64,000 nucleotides of DNA from Schizochytrium sp. TIO01 (taxonomy: Eukaryota; Sar; Bigyra; Thraustochytrida; Thraustochytriidae). A program made the translations under genes and the position numbers. The stretch spans positions 575,501-639,500 of the forward strand of contig SMSO01000034.1 of NCBI GenBank assembly GCA_004764695.1, read 5' to 3'. The notes beneath the pieces were generated by a model. The model worked only from the letters and a program-made list of their open reading frames with translations. It was not told the DNA's origin and did no database searches. Shown piece by piece: positions 32,317-42,500 of the stretch (position 1 is its first letter; every line of letters begins with the position of its first letter).

Positions 32317-33732
32317 ATGGGCTCTGAGGATGCGAGCACGTGGATTTCAGGGGCTGTGAGGGATGGTGCACTAGTAGAAGCAAGTCAAAGGGTAGTTAAT
32401 GGTGTCGTCACAACAACCTCGCTGTACCCGTTCATGGCCTCACTCATTGTGAGTAGTGCTAATAAGACGGTGACATGCTCTGGGACTTATGTGGGAACCT
32501 ACGACAGTGCCGCATGGGTGCTTACTGCAGGCCATTGTCTCGTTGATGAACCAACTTCAATTCAAGCTTATTTCCTCCGAGAGGTTTTTCTACAGGCAAG
32601 TGATGACGAGATCGAGCTTGAAGCCAGCAAGTTCTTCATCCACTCGGGTTTTAAAGATGAGACTGGGGATAATGGGAGTATCTACAACGATCTCGGCATC
32701 ATCCGCTTTCCACTCTCTTCGAACACCACGCTCCCGTTTGACCCAGTGGCGCTAGCAACAGAGGGCTCTGAAGTAGACCACGGAGCGGATCTCTCCATTG
32801 TGGGATGGGGAGTACTCACGGAAGACCAGAGTGCATCAACGCAACGTGCTCTGCACAATGCTACTTTAGATGCTATCTGCACAAAGCAATGTCAACACAG
32901 CTTTTTCTCAACTAATGTCGACATAATCACAGAGGAACATATCTGCGCAGGAAGTACCGGATCTAGCATATGCTATGGCGACTCTGGAGGCCCTCTGTTG
33001 TATAAAACCCCCACTGGAACATTCGTACAGGTCGGAGTTGCATCATTTTCCGCAACATGTGACTCATCCAAGCCTAATGTATTCACCCGCATGTCTACCT
33101 ATACGGATCTCATTAAAACTTCTGTACCAACAATTAATTCCACTGACGTTGATGCCGCAGGCAGTGGTGTCTGCGACCTCAAATTCAGGCTTGGACTTTC
33201 TTTTGCTATTATAGGGTTTGTGTTACTAACTACGCTTTTATCAATCTGGGCTTGGCGTTGCGATCGAGCCAAACAGCGCGCCTCGCTTAGAGAAATGAAT
33301 ACTACCGATAATCAGCTTGCTGCCTATAACGAATCACTCGCTGGATCAAAGCAGACCCGTCGAGAATTGGGAACAGGTTGCAGCAATAAATCCGGCTCTT
33401 CATCTTCATCAGGGGAAATTTATGGTGCTGGTTCAACGATAGGCCATCACAATAGAACAGGCAGCGATGTTGACGACGATGATGACTCCACTGACGTTGA
33501 TGATGATCATCCGTACCGTTCAAGAAGCCACGGAAGTAGTTCCAGCGCAGGTACTAGTAGCTCAAACCACAGCCCAAGCGACCTACGCCACACAGAGACG
33601 TTCGCACGTCCAGAGCGCCCCCCAAAAGAAGGGCGCATTCATGCACTTTCTGCATCGATGGCTGGTTTTTGGCATTCAAAATTTAAGCGCAGTGACAAAG
33701 AAGGCTCTAGTGATGATCACGCAGTAGTTTAA
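32317..33732 (+). CDS. S1-family serine protease with C-terminal membrane anchor
   Basis: 471 aa. The protease domain spans about 26-280: an activation-type site R25|VVNG, catalytic His73 (TAGHC), Asp125 (NDLGI) and Ser223 (GDSGGP). The S1-pocket residue six before the catalytic Ser is Ser217, as in chymotrypsin and not trypsin (Asp); the 216 and 226 positions look like Ser and Asn. So trypsin-like cleavage after Arg/Lys is not expected. A single transmembrane helix (about 292-313) is followed by a Cys/Arg stop-transfer sequence and a ~155-residue Ser/Asp-rich tail. No signal peptide is visible after the ATG, and an in-frame TGA at 32263 closes the frame upstream. The lumenal protease domain therefore lacks its expected targeting signal, or a 5' exon is missing. 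Confidence 0.9.
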   Translation: MGSEDASTWISGAVRDGALVEASQRVVNGVVTTTSLYPFMASLIVSSANKTVTCSGTYVGTYDSAAWVLTAGHCLVDEPTSIQAYFLREVFLQASDDEIELEASKFFIHSGFKDETGDNGSIYNDLGIIRFPLSSNTTLPFDPVALATEGSEVDHGADLSIVGWGVLTEDQSASTQRALHNATLDAICTKQCQHSFFSTNVDIITEEHICAGSTGSSICYGDSGGPLLYKTPTGTFVQVGVASFSATCDSSKPNVFTRMSTYTDLIKTSVPTINSTDVDAAGSGVCDLKFRLGLSFAIIGFVLLTTLLSIWAWRCDRAKQRASLREMNTTDNQLAAYNESLAGSKQTRRELGTGCSNKSGSSSSSGEIYGAGSTIGHHNRTGSDVDDDDDSTDVDDDHPYRSRSHGSSSSAGTSSSNHSPSDLRHTETFARPERPPKEGRIHALSASMAGFWHSKFKRSDKEGSSDDHAVV

Positions 33733-35764
33733 TCTTCATCGACTGTGGCGCACTAGCTTTTGATCCTTAGAAAAAGAACCACCTTCGAAGAGCTTCCGCA
33801 TACTGGCTATCTATTCGACTCAATTTGGGCAAGCTGTCCTTATAATTTCTATGCACACTTCCTGCATGAAAGCCTACGTCTGTGCCATTTGTTTCTCATT
33901 TTGTGACTGTAGATGTTGTGGCTTCTATCTGATTCGAGAGCAATTAGAGCCTACGAAAGGAGTCTTCGCTGCACAACAGCACATTGTTAGAGCCCACTTT
34001 CGACTTTGGGCTATTCTGTTTTATGTGTTTTCTTTCTCAAGCTATCTACCTGCACACATCAAGCAAGCAAGCGAGGCGAACGAACGAATGAATGAACGCC
34101 TACTCTGAGCGTTTTTGTACTTCTATTTGCAGATCAGAGCATTGTCTCAGAACCTTGTTGCAAATCAAACCAAACCTGCACCAAATTCTTAAGCGCCAAC
34201 CCGAGTGCGTTCGATTCCTTCACCTTTCAGGTAGACGACCACCCTGATAAAGACTGAGAGCTCGAGTTCGCCTGAGCCTGCGAGAGCTTCATCGAAATAC
34301 TTTCTTTCGAACAAATGAGGATCATTTGCTCCTCAGCAGTAGTTTGCCTATCCTGATCTCGTTTGCCGAGCTCTCGCAACCCCATGCTCGCTAGCGGCTC
34401 AAACCTTCTGCGTAGTCGTAAGAGGTACCTATAAACTTGCGATTGCTTTTCTGAATTTATTGGAAGGGGTCCAAAGGAGAAGCCTAGAGCCCCTCTCGTG
34501 ACAATGATGTCTGAGAAAGATCTTTCGCAGATCTGATGCCTGAGCCCCTGACGTTAAACTTCCCTCAATTAGACTTGATTATCATGACCAAATAAAGATA
34601 TGTGTATCAACTGTGTTTACCAATGCTTTCTCTCATCCTAAGAATAGAAGTAGTGCACTGTTCGCAATTCCTACATTCTTCTGCATGGAACTGCAGAAGA
34701 TGTGTCCTTCTGTCACACTCGCCAGTCTTCGTGCCTTGTCTTGGTGGCATATGGTACTATTAGATAGGCATTTTCCTTGCTTCTGCTCGGGATATTGAGA
34801 TAAATTTCAAGATCTTTTACTCTGCAAAAGCTTCCTCTCCATGCTTGATAAGCTCCAAAATAATATTAATCCCCGCTACGATATCTATGATTTCTATGTG
34901 ATCTTCTGCTAGTACCATCATCATCAACAACTATTGCCACAAGCCAACCTGGCGACGAAATCGTCGAGAATGGCTGCGGCCATCGAGAGCTTCGGTCCTC
35001 CCACCTTGATTAGCCCTATTAGATTGAATCGTTGTCAATGTATCGAATCCTTGCCTTCCTCTGCTTGAACTCGCACAGTCACAATGGTTTTGGTGTGTGA
35101 AGCACAACCAAAGCACAGCTCAAGCTCTGTGGGCAGCTTTTTAAAAGAAGTATCGCTTAATGCTTACAGTAGTAGCGATAAGTTTTACCATATATATATT
35201 TCTAACAAATATATAAATTGATTAAATAGAATTAAAAAGCACAGTGGTCTCTAGTAGGCAGATAGGCATTTGCTCCGTCTTGACATTGCAAATTAACCTG
35301 ACAAAGCAGCGGCGAACCCGCGGGAAGGGAGCTTCTAGAACAGTTGATACACGAGATGCTTCTTTGGATAGTTCTATGTATGATCGATTGATGGCATTGA
35401 TTCTTTGATTCACTCCTCCCACTTCTTCGCAATGCTTGATCTTGAAGCTTAGATGTCCCAGAACGAACGCAATGGCTTGATATACACCGAGTCCACTGCA
35501 CTCGGAACATGGTGTTATAGTTTTGTGTCTATTACAAGATTAGAGGCAAGTAGGCGAAGCGGAGCGCGTGGGCATCATCTTACGCGCGGGAAACGACTCG
35601 GCAAATGGTGAGCTTCGAATTACAATTTGAAGGCAATCCTTAGATTAAACAGAAAGCCGGGGACCGGAAGGCCAAAGCAAAAGCGAAAGCAAAACCAAAA
35701 CTCCAAATCAAAACTCAATCAGCAACACCAAGGAATTTGTTAAGTAAACTCTAAAGAAGACATC
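33733..35764. other. Intergenic, no gene seen
   Basis: About 2 kb of mixed sequence with short simple runs (CAAG near 34062, GAAT near 34080) and an AT-rich stretch near 35180-35240. Frames up to 92 codons lack support. The last ~130 bp, rich in AAAGC and AAAAC, probably form the leader of the small gene at 35765. Confidence 0.55.
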
Positions 35765-36076
35765 ATGGGTTACGATAACCAGCAGCAGACCACCCAGACC
35801 TCCGCCGTGAACAACGTGCCGGAGACCATGCCCAAGGATGCTGACCCGTCCAAGTGGAACTCTGTCAACAACCCGTACCCTCAGCCGGTCAAGCCGGAGA
35901 ACTTCCCTGAGAAGGAGACCAGCACCGGCGAGCCCCAGGCTACTGATGCCCATGTCAAAGAGCTCCTCGAGGCTGCTGCCCACAAAGAGGAGATCCAGGC
36001 TGCCTCCGGTGACAAGTGCGCTCAGATGACCATCGATAACAAGAAGCAGATGGAGCAGGAGAAACAGCAGCAGTAA
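35765..36076 (+). CDS. Small charged, probably disordered protein, unknown function
   Basis: 103 aa, no signal peptide or membrane segment. It starts MGYDNQQQ and ends in a Lys/Glu/Gln-rich tail (KKQMEQEKQQQ). A Pro/Asn-rich middle (PSKWNSVNNPYPQP) is followed by a likely helix, HVKELLEAAAHKEEIQAA, at about 61-78. I do not recognise a family. Support for a real gene comes from codon use: Lys is nearly all AAG, Asn AAC, Gln CAG, Thr ACC, much stricter than in neighbouring genes. That usually marks high expression. The minus strand is also open (to 36103), but that mirrors the codon bias. It could be a stress or structural protein; this is speculation. Confidence 0.75.
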   Translation: MGYDNQQQTTQTSAVNNVPETMPKDADPSKWNSVNNPYPQPVKPENFPEKETSTGEPQATDAHVKELLEAAAHKEEIQAASGDKCAQMTIDNKKQMEQEKQQQ

Positions 36077-37171
36077 ATCGTAAATTATGAACCTAGATAT
36101 CACAATTTATTACCCTGTAAATCCATCCATTCACATTTCTAATGCCACGTCAGGAATCCCTCCCTTTCTGGTATGCTTGTTCCTTCCTTGCTCACAAACA
36201 CATGTCAGAATCGTATACAATAGTAGCTTTAATTGCATCTATATGGCATGAGCCTAGATTCTCTCACTTCCGAATGTACTCAGACCTTACACAGATTTTA
36301 CATTCTCCAAGGTTGACCTTGAAGTGGATACTCCAGATTCTGCTAACTTGAAACTGAAGATTGCACTACGCCCCCAGATCTTCTGACTTGTGCACTTCGA
36401 ACTTGTTTAAAGGATACATAGTTGGACTTTACACAACTTGATTGCTAGATATCTCTGGCCCATGTGCTTGTTTACTTGCTTACATTCGTCAACAGGGATT
36501 GCAAATAATGATCCAACGCTGAATTCTGGTCATTTTAAACCTTTGTATTTTTTCGAATACAGAACTTGAGCACCCAAATGTGTGGTTCAAAAAGTTTCTT
36601 TTAGCTCAGCAATGATATAGCGACGAGTAGACTCTCAGATCACAATGAATCACATCCGGTCGGCTTTTGTATAAAAGGCATATGCCTACTTGTTGAAGAG
36701 TGGCTGCATGTTATATTGGGTAAGAGAAATCAAATAGATGTGGGAGGAGCGCTAAGTCGTAATACCATATAGAGGTAAATAGACACAGATAGTAGCAGTA
36801 GTTAATACAAAAGCGCACACTCTTGTGAACACTATGTCTTTAAATATAGCAATTATGAATCAACTAATGCATGTGATAGCAAATAAAACTATTTTAATAT
36901 AAACGGACTAGGTAAAATAGCTCTCTGTGCACGTGCGATCAATGAGCAATACTTTGTTTTCAATATAGGGGACAATAAGGATCAGCAAACCAGGTTCACT
37001 CGCCACGAAAGAACTATCAGCGTCTACTTGACGCTTGGCAGAGAGAACGCGTGTGTCTATTCTCCTCGCGGAGCTGTGCTGCTGATACAGCACTGAAAAC
37101 GGCAACCTGCAACGTTTGACGGACCATATCACGCCTGCTGAACGAAGGAGGAGTGCACGCACCCACATTGT
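36077..37171. other. Intergenic, no gene seen
   Basis: 1.1 kb, AT-rich on the right. A TATAAAAGG at about 36671 is 500 bp before the next ATG, with several ATGs between, so I do not call it a promoter for that gene. No RNA gene was recognised. Confidence 0.55.
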
Positions 37172-39544
37172 ATGTGCACCACAACGATAATGGCCGCCAG
37201 CAATACGCTCAATTGCAGCTTCACACGGAGGTTGAAGACAATCTTGGCGCTTGTGATAGCCCAAACGGCGATCCTGGCAAGATTAAGCAACGCTTTCAAT
37301 CAGCTAAATGAGGCTTCATCGGACAGCCATGAGCGCCGGAGCCTTTACATCGGCGACACATGGACACAAAGCTCAGAAAGCCAAAGCGCTCTAGTGCTTG
37401 TGGTGCTGCCATCAGACGAAGATTCTAGCACGGATCCAGGAACAGCGTATTGGACGACCAAACAAGAACAGTTGCAAAATGTGACAGACTTTTTCAACGC
37501 AAACTCGGGTGGCACACAAGTAATAGATTTCGAATTGCCCACCACCCTTATGGTGAGCAGCGACTTCACCCGTGCCGACTGCTCATCGAGCTCTTCATGT
37601 CCAGATGGTGTCCAGGTTGCAGCAAACCTTATCAGTGCATATAACGCATCAGCGAGCTATGACCGTGTGGTCCTGGCCTATCGGGATGGGTGCTCATGTC
37701 TCTCAACCGCGTCGACTGATGTCCTTGGATCGGTTGTCCAAATTGGAGCAAGTGATGAAAGCGAGTTGTTTTCAGAAATAGTTGCACGAGGCATTGCCCA
37801 TACTAATGGTGCAAGCCGAGGATCACCGGATGACGATTTGTACAATAACCCATTCAGCGTAATGGGTGGTGACGCGGGTCTCCCAGAAGGCCATTTTACT
37901 GTTTTAGGAAAGGTCGCCTTCGGATGGCTAGACCCAGCAACGCAGGTTTCAACCTTTGCGCGAGCTGACCACCCCGAATGTGGCCCTGTAGATGGTGGAT
38001 CGTGTACGGAGTCTGGGCAGGTTTGGCTTGAAGCACATGATGTTGGTGGAACTTATGATGACACGAAGGTTTATGCACTTCGCATCTATACTGGTCTTCG
38101 AGGTACTGCACTATGGGTTGAATATCGCAAAGCCTACCGGGATATAAATGGTCTCACTGGTGCTATAATGACTTGGGGCCCTGAGAATCCACCTTTAGGT
38201 GAAGCAGGTAGCGATGCTATGCTTCTCTCTAGATATGGCCCAGCTCAAACCATCCGTTACAGACTGGGAGATGATGATGTCACCGACTACGAAATTCCTG
38301 TCGGTGGAAGCTTTGTGTATGACCTTGATGGCACTGCTGTGGAAATCCGTGTGCTTGCTCGGGACGATGATGATGGAGCTTCGACTGGCCGATTGCAAAT
38401 TGAAATAGCAATGCTTGATAGAACGTTTGAACGTAGTTATCCGTATCCCACAACAGAGGAGTCTGAAGAGGATGGTGGCCCTATTCGTGAAGCGGGTGTT
38501 ATTGCATGCGAACACTCAAGATGGCTATATCTTAGTAATGAGACTATTGCCGAAGATAGTTTCTTTTTGTATCGTCTTACGGTACCGGACCCACGCGAAG
38601 TAACTTTTCAACAATACAGTTGCCGTGCAGGATCGAGCGGAGTTGATTTTGCTACCCTGTATGTTTATGATGCGTATCCAATTCATTTGATGCGCCAAGC
38701 TAATCGTGGAGAGACTGTAGATGTTGCGGTTGGAGCAATCGGTGCATTTGATGTAACATGCAATGGCGCAGTTCACAATTTCGAGATCGATCTTCTCAAT
38801 GATTATAGTTTAGAGGAAGAACCTTACAGGCCGATGGCTCTTGACTATTATGTGGTCATGTATCGCTCTAGTGATGAAGATGAGCCCCTGTTATCGCGCC
38901 TTTGGTTTGAAGTTACATGCTCGACCGGTGATATAGATTGTCGTGACAACTTTTATACAAATCGTACAGGGGATTGTCTCCAATGCACCTCAGGTCTTGA
39001 ATCTGTACTAGGATCGAATAGCGAAGATGATTGTTTCGAGAGTGCTGCGTCTGTGTCACTGGAGTGGAGTGTACAAACAACTCTAAGTGGCACATATGTT
39101 CAGTCTGAAGCCTCACATGGGGCTGCACCTGTTTTTGTGCGCTCATCTCCATCTGTTGCATACTTGCTAAAGAGCAGCGAAGAAGGAACATGGGGTGTTC
39201 TCACTGCATCTAGCCTAGAAGCAGATTATGCTAATCCCACTCTTGTTGAGCTTCCTGTGCTTTCCAGTTTACACCGCCATCCCATGGCAGCCGGTTCGAC
39301 CCTTACAAGCAGTACTAGCTCTGAGACTGTAACGCTTTCAGCCGTTGCATCGTCTACATCTTCATACGTAGATCCGTACGGTAATTCTTTTACTGCGACA
39401 TATTTGGGTTGGTCTTTTCATAACTATGTACCTAGTGAATCTGACCTCACAGGGGTTCCTTCGAGCGCTTTGCGCCAAATACAGCCAGTTTCCACAGTTT
39501 TCTGTACATTTTTGCTCGGTTCTATTTTCCGATTGGCCTTTTAA
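37172..39544 (+). CDS. M11 (gametolysin)-like surface protein, zinc site lost
   Basis: 790 aa. A second ATG at 37190 (residue 7) has better context, so the true start may be there. Either way a hydrophobic signal (about 22-37) follows basic residues. The region around 200-260 resembles peptidase M11: a helix in the HExxHxxGxxH position, then NPFSVMGG (Met231) as the Met-turn, then KVAFGWL. But the zinc motif reads RGIAHTNGASR (206-216): His to Arg206, Glu to Gly207, His210 kept, Gly213 kept, last His to Arg216. Catalysis as a zinc protease is therefore not expected. A Cys-rich segment (CRDNFYTNRTGDCLQC) lies near 590-605. The C-terminus is a hydrophobic tail after a Ser-rich stretch, compatible with a GPI signal. 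Likely a non-enzymatic cell-surface or wall protein. Confidence 0.75.
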   Translation: MCTTTIMAASNTLNCSFTRRLKTILALVIAQTAILARLSNAFNQLNEASSDSHERRSLYIGDTWTQSSESQSALVLVVLPSDEDSSTDPGTAYWTTKQEQLQNVTDFFNANSGGTQVIDFELPTTLMVSSDFTRADCSSSSSCPDGVQVAANLISAYNASASYDRVVLAYRDGCSCLSTASTDVLGSVVQIGASDESELFSEIVARGIAHTNGASRGSPDDDLYNNPFSVMGGDAGLPEGHFTVLGKVAFGWLDPATQVSTFARADHPECGPVDGGSCTESGQVWLEAHDVGGTYDDTKVYALRIYTGLRGTALWVEYRKAYRDINGLTGAIMTWGPENPPLGEAGSDAMLLSRYGPAQTIRYRLGDDDVTDYEIPVGGSFVYDLDGTAVEIRVLARDDDDGASTGRLQIEIAMLDRTFERSYPYPTTEESEEDGGPIREAGVIACEHSRWLYLSNETIAEDSFFLYRLTVPDPREVTFQQYSCRAGSSGVDFATLYVYDAYPIHLMRQANRGETVDVAVGAIGAFDVTCNGAVHNFEIDLLNDYSLEEEPYRPMALDYYVVMYRSSDEDEPLLSRLWFEVTCSTGDIDCRDNFYTNRTGDCLQCTSGLESVLGSNSEDDCFESAASVSLEWSVQTTLSGTYVQSEASHGAAPVFVRSSPSVAYLLKSSEEGTWGVLTASSLEADYANPTLVELPVLSSLHRHPMAAGSTLTSSTSSETVTLSAVASSTSSYVDPYGNSFTATYLGWSFHNYVPSESDLTGVPSSALRQIQPVSTVFCTFLLGSIFRLAF

Positions 39545-42500
39545 TGTTCATGGTCTTTGGTTGCCAAAAATTTCTTTTTACAAGTTGTATCAAGTCTTGG
39601 ACATCTTCCTCTGCAAAATTTTCAACGTGGTGCTGGTGCAAGACTGATTACTCACTTTGTTTCGTCATCTTGGAAAGCACAATTATGTTTTTTGTTCACT
39701 TTTTATAATCATGTTTTGCCTTCTTCTAAAATTTCATTTACTATATTAATGCTACTGTGCTTTCCTTATTGAGACCAACATCGAAATTCGTTTTGATTTC
39801 TCTCTCTCTCTCTTGATGTCCCTCTCAAATCATGTCTTGATTAACTATCCAACATCTTCAAGCTAAAATTAACTCCTAAATTTTCACCATGCTGCCTAGC
39901 TAAATGTGAAGTGATTTCGCACGCCCAGATTTGAAGAGCGTGCGCTTGTACGTGCTCCTGTCAAGCTGGCTTTCAGCACACGCCCACATGAATGATAAGA
40001 CAGAACATAGACTGTCTAAAAGCATGGCCAGTAATAGTCATACATTATTTTGCGACAAAATTCCTATTCGCACTACATTTGAGCCAATAAGGAGCCCCAG
40101 TGATTGTATGAAAGCTCTCTAAGCGCCAAACAAGAAAGTATGCGAGCGAGCGAGGGATGGAGGTTTAGGCTATCATGATCAGTTGCAGCTACTCTTAATA
40201 GGTCTTCTTGTAAAGAAGTCTGCTTTAATCGCGACATACGCACCCTCTTCTACCTACCAGGTCCCTCTTTCGAGCGGCAGCGCGGGCTAGAGCGTGGACT
40301 GGCTCGAGCTCCCGCGTTTAGAGCATGAACAATCGATCAAACATTGGATTTGTATCTTGGGTGGTCTCACCAAATAGCCGGCGTACGAAGTGATTTGCTT
40401 TTATGCCGTCAGCTTTGATCCCTAATCTCCCTTAGCCTAAAATTTAGAACTCAGTTTTTCGTACAATTTTCATTATCGTAATCATTCTTTACAAAAACAG
40501 CAGTAACAACATTTTGAAAATCGATTCATCAGATCGTGATTCATATTTCTAGCATCGTCACGATACCGAGCCTGAAACAACCTCAAAAGCTGAAGAGTCT
40601 ATGCACAAGCGCATACGACGTCTTTCGAGGTCTTGCAACCAAACTCGTAATGAAAAGCACTTTTACTGAACTTTTAATACAACTCTAATCATCCATGATT
40701 TGTTGCGATGTGCAATTTTTGATTTGCAAACCTTAAAGTCTCTTGAGTTTCTTTTTTCGTTTCCTTCTTTTTGGTCCTTGGGTATGAAATATTTTGTTCC
40801 TTTTTTTGCTTTCTTTCTTGATAGTAAGTAAATATAAAGTTATAACAGGCTATCCCCGTGTGCAAGCTTCGAGCACCTGGTGCTGCTCGAGGTAAATGCG
40901 AAGACCCCTGACTGTTTAGCTTTTATATTCATAGCCGAGGCCTAGGAACGAGCTAGCTCAAGCAAGTGTTGCTCTGTTGTGAGGGTTGGTGGCTCTGTCA
41001 ATCGCAAGTTGTGAGTGGACTGCCTCCATTACAGATTTTTTGTTGTAGCGCACACCCTCGGAAGTAAGCGAGGACAGCACTGGGTAGGTACACAAACATT
41101 GGTGACAGCCTTGTACTAACAAGTGTTTATTTGGGCTTGGGCTTTTACCCAAATTAAAAGACTGCAATGTGTTGCCTGACAAGTTATTAGAAGAGCATAA
41201 ATATTGAACTAGGTATTCAAGAACTGAATGAGAAGCTGCTATGTTGCAAATGCAGACATTCTACAACAAGAACACCCGATTGGTCAGACTCTGCCAGTGG
41301 GTGAATAACTTTGCAGCTGAATATAGTTAGTTTAAATCTTGAGTAGAAGAAGCTGTCGTCTTTACAATGGTAGCAGTCCGATGCGAAGTAGTCGTAGGGT
41401 GGAGCTCCATCACTTATTACAGAGATGATCTTGGCAGAAGCAATATCCTAGTAGGTACCTATTACTACCTAGTGTGCTCGATCTACGAGCACATCCTATT
41501 ACACCGAGAGCACTCTGTTTATTTTATGTTTAAATTAATAAAGACAGAGCACTCAGTCTTGAGTCATCATGAACAGAAGGCGATGGTTCATTGCTCTCTA
41601 CGTCAAGGACCGTGAAGTTATACTACTGCAATGAAGAACTGCTTGCAGCGTAGTCTCAGATCTATTGATTTCGTAATCTCTAGGTGCTTATGATGACCCA
41701 CCCCATCAGCCAGCACCTGCGCAGAAACAGTGGAGCGAGTCCCCGGTGGAGCCCTAGTTTTGCCTAGAGACAATGATTCTGGTGGATGAGCATTGATCTT
41801 TGGACCACCATGGTGCAATAAAATTCCATTTTTTACGTATTCCTGAATTTCTAAGCGAGAAAACAGCAAGCCAACTGAACAACTGGAGGAACCAAAGAAC
41901 GGCACAGGCTGAGAGGAGGCCACGTCAGTGCCGCCTCCAACACGAATACCTCAATCATCAGCAACCCCAAATACTCGGAAGAGCTATAGTCTTGTGCCTT
42001 GCAGATTGGCCTATTCATTCACTTTTCAGTTTGTTTGAGTGTGCGATCGGGTAATCTATAAAGGTTGATTAAGTCATTAGCCTGCACGTGTGGGGTCAGC
42101 GCGTGTCGGCCCGCCGCGGCGAGGGTACTTTATAGGAGCAGGGTGTGTGCGCACAATACAACTTCTTGGGTTGCAATACCCTTGTTTGGTTAAGAGCATC
42201 GGAAATAAGACATTCATAATAGCAACTTGCTACAATTCCAAATACCTTGCTCATAGTAGTAGAGATAGGTTTGAGGTCAATACAATCAAGGCTAGATAAG
42301 GTCACTGGTGGATGCGCACAGAACAACAACATGAACTTGAACAGTGCTTTTCTTTTCTTTTCTTTTTTAAACATTGGTACCCATGCTGTTGATGATGATG
42401 ATGCTGCAAGATGAAACCCCAAAACCTCAAGTTGGTCTTCCCGTTTAATCAATAGGTATTGGAGCCTGGCAATTATAGATCCTTTAAAAGCCGTGAGGAA

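Noticed and set aside
37172-39544. Active M11 metalloprotease
   Set aside because: Catalytic Glu and two zinc-binding His are replaced; only the fold-level resemblance remains.
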